A stretch of DNA of 64,000 nt from Ryuthela nishihirai (GCA_038380435.1 JAWZYU010000034.1:1594704-1658703), one strand, 5' to 3'; shown: positions 34,836 to 45,705, counted from the first letter of the stretch. Notes: generated by a model not told the origin, from the letters alone. Numbers and translations are program-made.

Positions 34836-35333
34836 ATGAATCCACAATCAGTCTTTGTTGGAGGTTTGGGAGATGACTTGACAAGGGAAGATTTGGAAAG
34901 AGAATTTAGCAAGTATGGTAAACTTAATAGCATCTGGGTAGCTCAAAACCCACCTGGATTTGCGTTTATAGAATATGATGAGAGTGAAGATGCAGATGAA
35001 GCCATCAAGGAAATGAATGGAGCTGTAATCAATGGCTCTCAGATTCGAGTAGAAATGTCTCGAGGAAGAAGGGGAGGTAGAGGAGGTGGAAGAGGCGGTG
35101 GTGGCAGAGGCTTCCGTGGCGGAAATGATGGCTACAGAGGGCGTGGAGGATATGGTGGTATGTCTCGAGGAGGTGGAGGCTACGGAGGTGGTGGCCAGTA
35201 TGGCTCCGGAGGTGGCAGAGGAAGAGGAATGGGCGGTTCAAGATATGGCTCAGGCTATAGAGATGATCAGTATGATAGCCCATCTTATGGTGGAATGAAT
35301 GACGACTACAACAGCTCAGGTTATCGTAGTTGA
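34836..35333 (+). CDS. RRM plus Gly/Arg-rich RNA-binding protein, Rsf1/SRSF3-like splicing regulator
   Basis: A 165-residue protein. Residues 4-75 form one RRM: RNP2 is VFVGGL (6-11), RNP1 is PPGFAFIEY (39-47), and the WVAQNPPGFAF stretch is the hallmark of the SRSF3/SRSF7/Rsf1 RRM subgroup. Residues 76-165 are RGG and GGYGG low-complexity sequence ending in a Tyr/Asp/Ser-rich tail; there is no RS domain, which favours Rsf1-type antagonists of SR proteins over classical SR proteins. It is expected to be nuclear and to bind pre-mRNA. The coding part is uninterrupted. A polypyrimidine tract and AG (to 34821) lie just upstream, so this is an internal exon. The frame is open from the acceptor to the chosen ATG, so an upstream coding exon could add residues. 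The RRM call is firm; orthology to Rsf1 is inferred. Confidence 0.88.
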   Translation: MNPQSVFVGGLGDDLTREDLEREFSKYGKLNSIWVAQNPPGFAFIEYDESEDADEAIKEMNGAVINGSQIRVEMSRGRRGGRGGGRGGGGRGFRGGNDGYRGRGGYGGMSRGGGGYGGGGQYGSGGGRGRGMGGSRYGSGYRDDQYDSPSYGGMNDDYNSSGYRS

Positions 35334-35348
35334 TCACTTTTCGGACAG

Positions 35349-36372
35349 GTATGTGAAGTGGACATAATGTAATTTTTATTTTTAACTGTCAGGTTTAATG
35401 CAAAAAAATTATATCAAATTAAAAAAAAGTGTTAATATAACTTTATACTTTTAGTATTTTCATAAAATCTGGCTTAAAAGAATATTTCATCTTGAATTTA
35501 AAACAGCATTATTATAAATTTTGCATATTCTAACTAATTATTTGCCTTGTTAATATTTCATTGTAAGAAAAATTTGTATATTTGCAAATGATATTCTTCT
35601 GTTTAGAGCAAATGTAGTTGATTTTTCCTTTTGCATGTGCATGAATCTCAAGGTGGAGATTTGGGGCTGGGTAGGGCAAAAGAATATGAAGGATAAATGT
35701 GTAATAACATTAGTGTTTCCCCGAAGGTTGAGTCATACACCATATTTGCTTTTATTCATTATTCAAATAAAAAAACTTAAGCAGCAGAATTGCCTCATTT
35801 GCATATTATGTAGGTAATGTTTTCTTTAATTGGAATGCACGGACTTCTTTGCAGATATGTAATCTAAAACAAGTCATTCCTCTTTTATTTTCTGAAATAT
35901 ATTTGAAGTTGTAAAGTGTTGATTCAGCATTTACTGTAAAGTTTGTAAATTATATTCAAGCAGTGCATATATCCAATATAGTACCAGCTGCAAAGATTTC
36001 ATGCATTTCATTGTAGAATGTGCTTCAGCAATTGAATATTAAATACCAGAAAAGGCTATTTTGCATTAACCTTTTTTGGTTATTTGTACCATTAATTTTT
36101 TAGTCAACATTCTAAATACTATTTAAAGAGTTATTCTCCATTTGCATAGAACTAATTTCATAATTTCAACATCTAATGAATTAAAAATTTTGTAAAATAG
36201 AAGCATCAAGCCAGCTTTAATTGGCAAAAATTGTACTGATAGCATCTGTTGTACACTTGAAATATTCTAAAGTTAAAATTTTAGCTGGCATAACAAGTTT
36301 TCAGATACCAGCACAATCTTTGTCAGCATTATAATACTATGCACATAACATTACAACTTTTTCTTCAAACAG
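35349..36372 (+). other. Probable 3' UTR intron of the RRM gene
   Basis: A strong donor (GACAG then GTATGT) lies 15 bases after the TGA stop at 35331-35333. A plausible acceptor (TTCTTCAAACAG) ends at 36372. The 1,024-bp interval is AT-rich and has no repeat I recognise. The junction would sit less than 50 nt after the stop, so by the usual rule it would not trigger nonsense-mediated decay. Inferred from splice consensus only. An alternative is that transcription ends inside it: an AATAAA lies at 35766-35771. Confidence 0.5.
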
Positions 36373-36885
36373 AAACCGCAGCAGCTGGTAGCTTCTTCAT
36401 CAGTCCACCATCGAGACCACATATGAGCAGCACGTCATTCATAGAAGAATTAGCCATTTGGGCAAATCACCAAATTGGTGTAGAAGCCCACATGTAATAA
36501 GTAAATGTTTTTGATATATGTACATCTGTAAAAAATTATTTGGTTTCTTCAAAGTGTTATTGTTTTCCATACACTTTAAAATATCGCTGGCTACCAGTCT
36601 TCCCTTATGTATTTCATCACGTTTGTAATAAAAAATATTCAATTCAGTTGTCTCATATAGATTGCATATTTCCCACTTTATGCAAGCTATTGCTTAACTA
36701 TTGCCATTTAAAAATTATCAGTGGCATTGTCTTTGCACAGAAGTTTTAGAATTAACAATTTCTGAAAGTTCAATGTTCACAATGTATTCAGAAATGTGGG
36801 TATAATGAAAATTTGGCACTGGTTTCTGTAAGGAAGTATTAGATTTTGATTTAAACTTAATAAAGTGGCATTATTTCACATGTAT
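36373..36885 (+). other. Probable terminal 3' UTR exon of the RRM gene
   Basis: It starts after the acceptor at 36372 and holds no long ORF. AATAAA at 36859-36864 is a suitable polyadenylation signal, with cleavage expected some 10-30 bases later. No transcript evidence is available. Confidence 0.4.
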
Positions 36886-37322
36886 GAAGTATTTTTAAAT
36901 TATTAAGCAATGAAACTTATCTGTAATCATAAGAGAAATTTAGTTTTAGACAAGTATGGCCAAATACCACTTTTATGGAAGGAGCATTACTATGGTATAA
37001 ATGCTGGTACTAATCTATAATTTCAAATGATTGCTCCTTGTGTTATTGACTCTTAATTTTTTGTCATTGAAACAATGATTTAATTAATACTAAATATTCA
37101 GCTGGCTTGTGAAAGAACTACATATGTTTACTACTGTTACAATTGTTGTGCTTCTTGAACATCTTTTTTATTACTGTCGCTACAAATTCTGATCTTGTCG
37201 CAATTGATTGGAAGCTTCGGGCAGGAAACTAAGCTGCATATTTTATCCTTAACACACTCCTTATACTCTTTACTTCAAATAATGGGTAGTTTGGCTAGTG
37301 TAATTAATTAGTTGAGAAAAAT

Positions 37323-37402
37323 AGGTTGTCCTTAGTGGAATTAGAACCCATTTCTCCCAGAAGTAATGCCAGTTGTGTCAACTGCTAGACAACCAGAGCC
37401 AA
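37323..37402 (-). repeat. tRNA-like unit
   Basis: Minus strand: GGCTCTGGTTGTCTAGCAGT and GAAATGGGTTCTAATTCCAC resemble A and B boxes. It sits just upstream of the 37.5-kb LINE. Probably a SINE head or tRNA pseudogene. Confidence 0.5.
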
Positions 37403-37989
37403 CCTGTAATACTTTACCTAGATTAAGATTTGTCTCGTGTAATTTAATTGGTAATTTTAAGTGTTAAAGAACCATTTGTGGATATTTTACCTTGAAATTT
37501 CGTTTAAATCTCTGAGCTAGAATGGCTACTTATCTTTTTTTTTCTACCCTGCTGAGAAGTGGTCAACCACACAGGGTCCTGGTGCTGACCATATAAACCC
37601 ACTGGACTGGACAGATATATGGCTCTGAGCTTGATTATGGATCCTGATTTTGCTGCACTGGTGGGCTTCTGTGGAGGGAAAATCTTCCGCTGTGTTTTCT
37701 GTTTGTGGGTTGACAGCCCCAAGTGAATAGATTCACAGGATATGGTTATCAGCTGGTGGATAATCCTGAGCAGAAGTCATCGCAGGCACCTGAACTCTTT
37801 GCTTCTATTGGCATCTTCAAATTCTACATTGGAGGAAGACTTCCAGTGTAGATGGCTTCAGCCTTTAGTGGTGGGGGAACGGGTCTTTGCCCCATGTCTG
37901 CGATTAGGGGGCTGTTTGATATTGTCGGCATTCCCTCTCTCAATAAACATAGTTTCTTTAAACATCCCACTAACCATTTTCTCTCCATA

Positions 37990-38560
37990 GGTAGTTGGAA
38001 TGTGAGGACTCTGCAGAGCTTTTTCTCTTGATGTCCTCACACAAGAATTCCACCGTTATAATTTAGATATTCTCGACTTGCAAGAGACCAGATGGACAGA
38101 TAAAGGTCAGATTCTTAAAAATAATCTTAAATTTCTCTTTTCAGGAAGGCGTGGGTCTGCTTCTCAGCAGACACGCTAGCAATGCTCTTGGATATGAGTT
38201 TATTAATGAAAGGTTTACAGCAAAATTTCAGACAAGTGTTAAAGACTTGAATGTTATCTGCTGTTATGCCCCCACTGAGGATGCTGATGAGGATGAGAAG
38301 GATAGGTTTTATGAACAACTTCAGGATATTTTAAATTCTGTCAAGAAAGCAGATATTACCCTTGTTCTTGGTGACTTCAATGCCAAAGTTGGTACTGACT
38401 CTAACCTTTGAGGAGGAGTAATAGGCCCTTTTGGTATTGGTAGCTGCAATGGCAATGGGCAACGTCTCCTACAGGTAAGTAAACTCAATGGATTCAGAAT
38501 AACCAACACTTATTACAAACACTGTGACATACATAAGTATACGTGGGTTTCACCTGATGG
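37990..38560 (+). pseudogene. LINE AP endonuclease domain, broken
   Basis: Readable motifs in changing frames are GSWNVRTL (37990 on), LDLQETRWTDKG (catalytic Glu region, about 38072-38106), VICCYAPTEDADEDEKDRFYE (38250-38310), LVLGDFNAKVG (38361-38393) and YTWVSPDG (about 38540). These match the exonuclease-endonuclease-phosphatase fold that nicks target DNA in non-LTR elements. A frameshift near 38150 and a stop at about 38409 interrupt the frame. Confidence 0.8.
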
Positions 38561-39082
38561 GCTGCATAAGAATATGATGATTACATATTAATTAACAGCA
38601 AATGGGCTAGTTCTGTTAGGAATACGCTGAAATTGGATCTGACCATTAGCTTGTTAAAAGTGTGTTGCAACTTAAACTTAAAAAGTGTTGTGCTAGGGTT
38701 AAAAAATTTACTTTTAATACTGAAGCTCTGAAAGATCCAGTTATAGCCAAAGCAGTAAGCTTTTGGTATTGGTAGCTGCAATGGCAATGGGCAACGTCTC
38801 CTACAGGTAAGTAAACTCAAATGGATTCAGAATAACCAACACTTATTACAAACACTGTGACATAAGTATACGTGGGTTTCACCTGATGGGCTGCATAAGA
38901 ATATGATGATTACATATTAATTAACAGCAAATGGGCTAGTTCTGTTAGGAATACGCTGAAATTGCATCTGACCATTAGCTTGTTAAAAGTGTGTTGCAAC
39001 TTAAACTTAAAAAGTGTTGTGCTAGGGTTAAAAAATTTACTTTTAATACTGAAGCTCTGAAAGATCCAGTTATAGCCAAAGC
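38428..39082 (+). repeat. Tandem duplication of about 325 bp inside the LINE
   Basis: The blocks 38428-38753 and 38760-39082 are near-identical, both running from CTTTTGGTATTGG to TTATAGCCAAAGC. They differ by small indels, for example CATACATAAG against CATAAG. Both copies lack the same stretch after GATGATTACATATTA, so that deletion predates the duplication. It adds a second reason why the element is non-autonomous. Confidence 0.9.
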
Positions 39083-39445
39083 TTACCATGATAGGTTACT
39101 TAGTCATTATGACAGTCGTGGTTTGCTTACTGCTGAAGTTGAGGAAGAATGGGATCATTTTAAACAGGCTTTTTTGGATACTAATAGTACTCTTAGGAAA
39201 AAAGGAGCAGAAGAGGCAAAATTATCTGAGTGATAAGGCACTTGAGCTTATTTCGGAAAGAAAACTGCAGGAATGCCCTTAATCAATACCCTACTAGTCC
39301 TAATAGAAAGCATTACAGAGACCTTAATAAACTGGTAAATTATCAGTTAGCTGCTGATAAAAATTCTTTGGCTTGATGGTTTGGCTGACAAAGCCGAGGA
39401 AGCAGTTAGACAGCACAACAGCAGAGAGCTGTACCAGATAATGTT

Positions 39446-41137
39446 TTGTGTGGTAGAAAATGGACAGGCATACAAGGATTGAAGGATAAACAAGATAAGG
39501 TTATAGAAGGGGAGGATTCTGTCATAGCTAGGTGGGCTGAGCATTTCACTGATGTTCTAAACAATGTAGTTAGTTATACTCCCATTGTTTGCAATGATGA
39601 TAGATGCATTGGTGGCTTTAATGTTAGCCCTATAACACAATCTGAAGTTATTTTGGCTGTTTCTAAACTTAAACTACATAAATCCCCAGGGGTAGATGAA
39701 ATTACTACAGAAATGCTTAGAGCTGGGAATGTTTCGGTTACCACTTGGATGACTGAAATTCTGAATATCTTTTATGATAAAGGCTTGGTTCCTAAGGATT
39801 TTACCAGAGCTATTGTTATCCCTATTTTCAAAAAAGGTGATCGCAGTTCTTGTGATAACTATAGGGGTATCAGCCTACTCTCTGTTCCAGGTAAAGTTCT
39901 TTCCATGATTGTGCTTAATAGAATTAAGAATCTGGTTGACAGTCAATTGTGTGATGAGCAATGTGGATTCAGAAGTGGTAGGGGATGTGTGGATCAGATA
40001 TTTTCACTTAGGCAGATTCTTGAGAAATGTTTAGAGTTTCAGAAACCTTTGGTTGCTAGCTTTGTTGATTTCAAAAAGGCTTTCGACTCTGTTGATCGTC
40101 ATAATTTGTGGTTGATTGTGAGATCATATGGTATACCAGACAAGTTAGTTAACATAATGAAAGCTCTCTATAATAACACTGAGTCGTGTGTGAGAGTTGG
40201 TAAGGCTTGTAGCAATTGGTTTAGCATTACTTCTGGTGTTCGACAAGGGTGCATTTTGTCTCCTTTCCTCTTTAGCTTGGTTATTGATTATGTTATGAGA
40301 AATTCACTTCTAGGGAAAGATTTTGGCCTTAAATGGGCTGGAGATACGAAAATTTCTGATTTAGATTATGCTGATGATTTAGCCCTTTTGGCAAATGATG
40401 TTGATGAGATGAACTCTTCCATTCGAGCTGTTGATGAGACTGGTAGTAGAGTAGGTTTGGTTATAAACAGAGAGAAAACTAAAGTGATGAAAATTGGTCA
40501 GGCAGGCTGTGATTCAGTTAATCTGAATGGTTGCGGTCTTGAGCAGGTGTCACAGTTTAATTATCTTGGGAGCTATGTAACAGATAATGGTGATGTGCGG
40601 CATGAGATTAACAGACGAATAGGGATTGCTGCCGGGACTTTTAAGAACCTGCGGAGAGTGTGGAGAAATAGGCGTATACACCTAAAGACTAAAATTAGAC
40701 TGTATAATAGTTTGGTTCTTTCTAGGGTTAGTTATGGTAGTGAAACTTGGACACTTTGTAAACAAGATAACAGGAAACTAGATGCTTTTGATTCCAGATG
40801 CTTACACAGTATCTTGGGCATTAGGTGGTTCAATTTTGTAACTAATGATGAGGTTAGGCAAAGGAGTTTGCAACCTCCTTTAAGCAGCATATTGTGCAGA
40901 GAGAGACTCCGTTGGTTTGGCAATGTTGCCCGTATGAATAATTATAGATTGGCGAATAGGGTTATGAACAGTGTGCCTAAAGGCCTCAGAAAGAAGGGGA
41001 GACCTAGGATGCGGTGGGCAGACAATGTCAAACATGACCTTGTTAGAATTGGTGTGCAGTGGCCAGATGCAGTAGATGTAGCTCAGGATAGACTTGCTTG
41101 GAGAATTAAACTGCGCGGTCTGGTTGGACCTCCATAG
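39446..41137 (+). CDS. Non-LTR reverse transcriptase, long intact frame
   Basis: A 563-residue open frame. Fingers: AIVIPIFKKGDRSSCDNYRG (about 122-141). CGFRSGRG is at 173-180. FVDFKKAFDSVD (206-217) supplies the first catalytic Asp. SGVRQGCILSPFLFSLVID is at 263-281. The YADD box (308-311) supplies the other two. Thumb and C-terminal parts follow: FNYLGSYVTDNG (371-382), TFKNLRRVWRNRRI, and a basic RERLRWFGNVARM segment (485-497). The catalytic residues are all present. The upstream endonuclease is in other frames, so the listed ATG is only the first in-frame Met and probably not a real start. It would copy LINE RNA at nicked DNA. Confidence 0.9.
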   Translation: MCGRKWTGIQGLKDKQDKVIEGEDSVIARWAEHFTDVLNNVVSYTPIVCNDDRCIGGFNVSPITQSEVILAVSKLKLHKSPGVDEITTEMLRAGNVSVTTWMTEILNIFYDKGLVPKDFTRAIVIPIFKKGDRSSCDNYRGISLLSVPGKVLSMIVLNRIKNLVDSQLCDEQCGFRSGRGCVDQIFSLRQILEKCLEFQKPLVASFVDFKKAFDSVDRHNLWLIVRSYGIPDKLVNIMKALYNNTESCVRVGKACSNWFSITSGVRQGCILSPFLFSLVIDYVMRNSLLGKDFGLKWAGDTKISDLDYADDLALLANDVDEMNSSIRAVDETGSRVGLVINREKTKVMKIGQAGCDSVNLNGCGLEQVSQFNYLGSYVTDNGDVRHEINRRIGIAAGTFKNLRRVWRNRRIHLKTKIRLYNSLVLSRVSYGSETWTLCKQDNRKLDAFDSRCLHSILGIRWFNFVTNDEVRQRSLQPPLSSILCRERLRWFGNVARMNNYRLANRVMNSVPKGLRKKGRPRMRWADNVKHDLVRIGVQWPDAVDVAQDRLAWRIKLRGLVGPP

Positions 41138-41160
41138 CCAGTGGCTGCTTGAGGATGATG

Positions 41161-42459
41161 AGTTCTTGAATATTTTTTTTTGGAAAAGAATTTCAATAGT
41201 GATTGTGCATATTACTTGATGACACAGAAGTGATGGAATCGATTTCAGTTTATTGGTTAGAGCACTGGCATGAATCTGGAGGGAAAGGTTTTTTGCAAAT
41301 CAAAAATCACGTCTGTACAGTTACTATTGATTATAGGATTTCTTTGTAGGTTTAAATTTTTATTTGCATTTGAATATAAATGAGGTAGGTTCAGTAGTAA
41401 ATAATTTAGTGGTACAGAAAATTTAGGCATGAAAGAAGAACTCTCTTAAACACTAAATGTGCCTTGGGTGACTCCTACCTTTCTAGGGTAACCTGTGGGT
41501 GCCTCTGAGTTTGATAAGTGGATGACTTTGGGAGGCAATAAAAATACTGTTTAATGTTTGGATAAGATTATACATTATCAAAAAAAAAATCTGACTGGCT
41601 TTTTTTTTACCCAACTGGATCAAACATTGTCATATATACTTTATTTTGTTCAGCATTTTTAAAGCCCCTTGATTTTCCATTAACAAGAGGTATTTCACAA
41701 AAGTAGCCATACTTCTACAAAAGAGTTTACATTTGTTTCTATCTTGGACACATTTTATTTTCGTGCAATTCTGGAAAAAACAACCTTTTTATCTGACTAA
41801 TGTTTTCTGGCTAGTACAATTCAATCACCCCCAAATGTTTAAATTTTCTTTATGATTATATTCATTTTCTTTCGCTCTCCAACATCACAGCAAGTCTTGG
41901 GTACTTGCAGTGGGAGATTTTAGGGAGTTGTAGTATGGTTCCTGGCACCTAATTTAGTATAGTTTCCCCATGCTGGGTGCTTAAAACCATGTTCCTGTTT
42001 AGAACTGTTTTTTTTTTAGATCAAATAGGTGTTTATTTCAAGGCGATGGATGAACTAAGGCATATGTCAAAATAATTTATCTCCAATATTAGTTTGAACT
42101 AGCAAATAAAACTAAAAACTTGCTACTCATTTGAAATGAATTATAATTTTTTATGAAAGTATGGCATGATGATTTTAATACTCTTTTCTGTTCTAATAGC
42201 TGAAAATTTTTAAGAAACACTTAAGTGAAAAAATTTGATCACTGATTTCAGTGATTGAACACTGATCATCACACAATTGTCTGTCAACCAGAAAATTGAG
42301 CACAATCATGCAAAGAACTTAATATTCAAAATTTCAGTCATCCATGTAGTACTGAAACATTCCCAGCTCTAAGCATTTCAGTAGTGATTTAATCTACCCC
42401 TGGGATTTGTGTAGTTTAAGATTAGAAATAGTCAAAAGTACTTCAGACTATGATATAGG
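41161..42459. other. No gene seen
   Basis: AT-rich. TTATTGGTTAGAGCACTGGC with GAATCTGGAGGGAAAGG near 41250-41290 is tRNA-like and resembles the arms of the 31-kb inverted repeat. Confidence 0.4.
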
Positions 42460-42966
42460 GCCAACATTAAAGCCAGTAATGCACCTATCATTACAAATAA
42501 TGGGAGTAAACAAACTGCATTGTTTTAGAACATCACCGAAATGCTCACCCCACCTAGCTATGACAGAATCCTCTCCTATAACCTTTATCCTTCAATCCAT
42601 ATATACCTGTTAATATTTTGTGGTAGAAAACAGAACAACGGCAGAGAGCTGTACCAGATTAACTGCTTTGTTAGCCAAAGATTCTTATTAGCAACTAACG
42701 ATCCTTTACACATTTATTAAAATCACTGGTAGGGTAATAAGGTCATTCTTGCAGTTCTTTCTGAAATAGGTAGGCTCAAGTGCCTTATCACTCAAATTAT
42801 TTTGCCTCTTTACATAAACATGCCTTTCTTGAAATAGTATTTTTTTAACACAACCCCATTCTTCAACTTCAGTAGTAAGCAAACCATGACTAACCTATCA
42901 TGGTAAAATTTATAACTGGGTCTTTCAGTGTTTATTTCTTAAAGAACTAGCCGATCTGCTGTTAAT

Positions 42967-44115
42967 ACACTGCATGACATTGAAATTGCCCCACCCAGAA
43001 GGAGTGAAGAGATTGGGGTGAAATGTAGCACACACAGGCATACCATGATTTAATTTGCAGTCACAGCTGTTAGATGAGATAATGCAGCACAATGCGACTG
43101 CCTCAGTGGGTGGTTGCACCGCTGAACAGTGTGGCATACAGTTGATGGGTATGATCCTGAAGAATTGCACACCAAGCAGCGTTCACTTGTTCCCGTAATT
43201 CGAGATTCCACACCAGTTGGTGAGAAGGTTGCATGCGTTGTCCAATGTGCCCCTGCATATTTTCTTTTGGGAATAAATTGGGATCATGCTGGCCATGGCA
43301 ATACTTGAACACGTTGAATTTGTCTGGAGACCTTAGCAGTGTGTACACTGTCGTCATGCTTGAAAATGGGCTGCTGCATGCCTCCGAGGAACAGTAATGA
43401 AACAGGCTGCAGAACCGTGCTAACCTGTCGTGCTGCTGTCGTATCCAATAGTACCCCATACCATTGTGGCTGACGAGCAGTGCGGTGGTCGCAAATAAAA
43501 GCTGGATCAAGGTTACCGTGTGCTGACCTATTGATCGTCAGCACCCACAGAAACTGGGTTCATAGCTAAACACAAGTGGGTTCCATTCGTTACCCCTGTT
43601 CGCGTGACTTTGGCACCAAGCTAGACTAGCACTGCGATGGTTTGCAGTCAATGTAACGGTTGCTTAGAGCGTAGGTGCGCCTCATGCAATCTTCGGTTTA
43701 CCGTTTGGGTCATTATGGGGATGTAATGGCTTCTGATAACCAGTCGAATATCGCCTGCAGTGCTCTTTGGTGACGAACGAGCATGTTGAACAATGCACCT
43801 GTCAAACCGTGCTGATGTCACACTCCCTTTGTGACACTCTAGAATCTTCATTTTGCCAGTAGTTTGTGCATTCTGGCATTGTAGTCCATCCAACTACACA
43901 TTAGGCTTATTCATTCTTCCTCTCAGAAAGCATCCAAATGGCGATAAACCTGCCGAAGGCGTGTACCAGGCATTTCGGCCTTCCCTGAACAATTTCTTAA
44001 GTGGAACCAGCTAATGACCGTTGGCACGAATTTCACCTGTATAGACACAATACCACCCCTGTTCATTCTTGCACCTTTTATCTCTTGAGCCACGCATGTT
44101 GTTGGCTCTGGATTA
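42967..44115 (-). pseudogene. Tc1-like transposase remnant
   Basis: The minus strand shows the helix-turn-helix part near 43650-43890 (ARSSPKSTAGDIRLVIRSHY, then TVNRRLHEAHLRSKQPL). The catalytic part near 43284-43544 includes LDPAFICDH, YYWIRQQHDR and FKHDDSVHTAKVSRQIQRV, the last being the site of the second catalytic Asp. The order and motifs are those of Tc1/mariner DDE transposases. Frames shift several times. Terminal inverted repeats were not found, so the ends are estimated from where the flanking LINE sequence stops. Confidence 0.7.
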
Positions 44116-44671
44116 TCGTTTCCGTAAAACCTATTTTTCTCATCAGTGGGAGCATAACGGATAGCATTCAAGTCAATGCTTATCTGAAATTTAGGTTTTC
44201 CATTCATCAATGCACTGATATCCTTAGAAGAGCATCACTAGCACCTCTGCTGAGAAGCAAAATACACCTTGGCAGATGTTTATCTTCCCTCCCTGAAAGG
44301 AAAAATTTAAGAAACCTTTGTCCAGCTGGTCTCTTGTAGACCAAGAATATCTTAATTATAACCGTGGAATTCTTCTGTAAGGACATAAAAAGAATAATCT
44401 CTGTGCACAGTCCTAACATTCCAACTACCTATGAAGAGGAAAATGTTAATGGTATTTTGGAAGAAATTAATGGAGACTGAATGCTCACAATATCAAACAA
44501 CCCCCTAATAGCAGGTATGGGGCAAAGATCCGTTCCCACACTACTAAAGGCTGAAGCCAGCTACTCCTGGATAGCTTCCTCCAATATAGGATTTGATGAT
44601 GCCCATAGGCTGTTGCCCTCGAACAAGAGATTTTCTCTCAACAGAAGCACACCACTGCAGCAAATTCTGGA

Positions 44672-44845
44672 TGGTCGCGCATGACTACTGATCAAAGGGG
44701 CCTGGGTTCGAGTCCCGGATTAAGGCATGGATGTTCGTGTCGGTTTTTCTGCTGAGGTCCCACTATCCTCACAGACCTATAGCATATAAACATGCTCCTG
44801 TCAGACTTCTGGCAAGCAGCTGCTTGAGGGGGTGGTTTTTATATA
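44672..44845 (+). repeat. SINE family B inserted in the minus-strand LINE
   Basis: GGTCGCGCATGACTACTGAT is a head with a deletion; GGGTTCGAGTCCCGGAT is the B box; tail GCTTGAGGGGGTGG. LINE sequence lies on both sides. Confidence 0.85.
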
Positions 44846-45332
44846 TAGTCAGGATCCTATATGGTTGACCATTTCTCCGTAGGGTAGGAAAAGTAGCACT
44901 GAACTGTGTGCTACTTTTTTCCTACCTTGCTGTTCCCTTCCCCAAAACTTCAAAGGTACTAATGGTGTGCACCATTAGGTGGAGTCTGATGTTACGTGCA
45001 TTGTCACGGGATTGGTGCATAGCTCTCCTTCCAGTGGCTACCATTTACAGACTGCATTCAAAATCCCCCCCAAATGTATATATTTCTTTATTCTGAGTCT
45101 GGTACTAAACAACTGGGGAAAAAAAAAGTGCCCCAAAATGTGAAAGATTGAAATTTGTAAAATCAGTTTCATTTGAACCCTGTGCAACCAGTAGAAATAC
45201 AGATCCTAAAGATCAGCTAAAAACATTGGTTGTTTGCATGTATTTCAATACTGATCTACACAAAACTCAGCCTTGCCTTTGTTTAATAAGGATATCGATG
45301 GGCTTGATAAGGCCGCTGTTCAACAGATGGAG

Positions 45333-45705
45333 GGGGTGGCTCAGTCGGTAGCGTGCCAGGCTCGTAATCTGTAGTTTCCAGGTTCGAGTCCCAGCTGGGT
45401 CAGCGTTGAGATTTATCTCCGCAAAATTCCCCGCCCTGCCCACGGTCAGTAGGGAACACCGATGGGCTTGGAAAGGCCGCCGTCCTTCGGATGGGACGTT
45501 AAGCCGTGGCCCCGTGTTCGTGAGAGACATACACTGTGCACGTTAAAGAACACACTGGATGGCCTTGACGGGAGGCTACCATCTGTCTCCCAACAGCTTT
45601 TCCAGTGGGTCCCCTCCCCAACCTTCTCTGAGCCTTCGGGGTCTTTGTGACCTGGCCATTTAGCCCATGGTGTGCAAAAAAGTGCCGCTCAGAGGTAAAA
45701 CAACC
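45333..45705 (+). repeat. SINE family A, best full-length copy, 12-bp target duplication
   Basis: 373 bp. A box TGGCTCAGTCGG, B box GGTTCGAGTCCC, a conserved central part (GGGACGTTAAGCCGTGGCCC) and tail CAGAGGTAAAACAACC. CAACAGATGGAG at 45321-45332 and 45706-45717 is perfect. This copy best represents the family consensus in the window. Confidence 0.93.

Larger units (their letters stand above)
37540..41160 (+). mobile_element. LINE with apurinic-type endonuclease and reverse transcriptase
   Basis: The order is a 5' leader (about 37540-37985), an endonuclease (about 37990-38560), a linker with a local duplication, and a reverse transcriptase (39446-41137). The 3' end is short and GATGATGA-like. 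Parts of the same element recur at 14600-14990 (+), 32060-32890 (+), 33770-34230 (-) and 42460-45060 (-), which defines a repeat family. The endonuclease and linker carry stops and frameshifts, so this copy cannot encode a whole polyprotein. It lies about 1 kb downstream of the RRM gene in the same orientation. Clade is uncertain: the GSWNVRTL start and the RLRWFG-VARM C-terminal segment match metazoan proteins often named endonuclease-reverse transcriptase (RTE/CR1-like). Confidence 0.85.
42460..45060 (-). mobile_element. Second copy of the LINE, split by a Tc1-like element and a SINE
   Basis: On the minus strand 44850-45060 holds the 5' leader. 44115-44670 holds leader and endonuclease; the CCCACTGA / GATGAGAA stretch around 44125-44155 matches 38270-38300. 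42520-42966 holds the linker and the start of the reverse transcriptase. The missing middle is occupied by a Tc1-like transposon (about 42967-44115), and a family B SINE sits at 44672-44845. No frame is intact. Confidence 0.75.

Noticed and set aside
35029..35337. 102-codon minus-strand frame over the RRM gene, and an 70-codon frame at 35086-35298
   Set aside because: Both are shadows of the Gly/Arg-rich repeat; their composition (His/Leu/Ser or Glu/Val-rich) is what the other frames of GGN repeats give.
43103..43544. 135- and 86-codon minus-strand frames as novel genes
   Set aside because: They are consecutive pieces of one frameshifted Tc1-like transposase.
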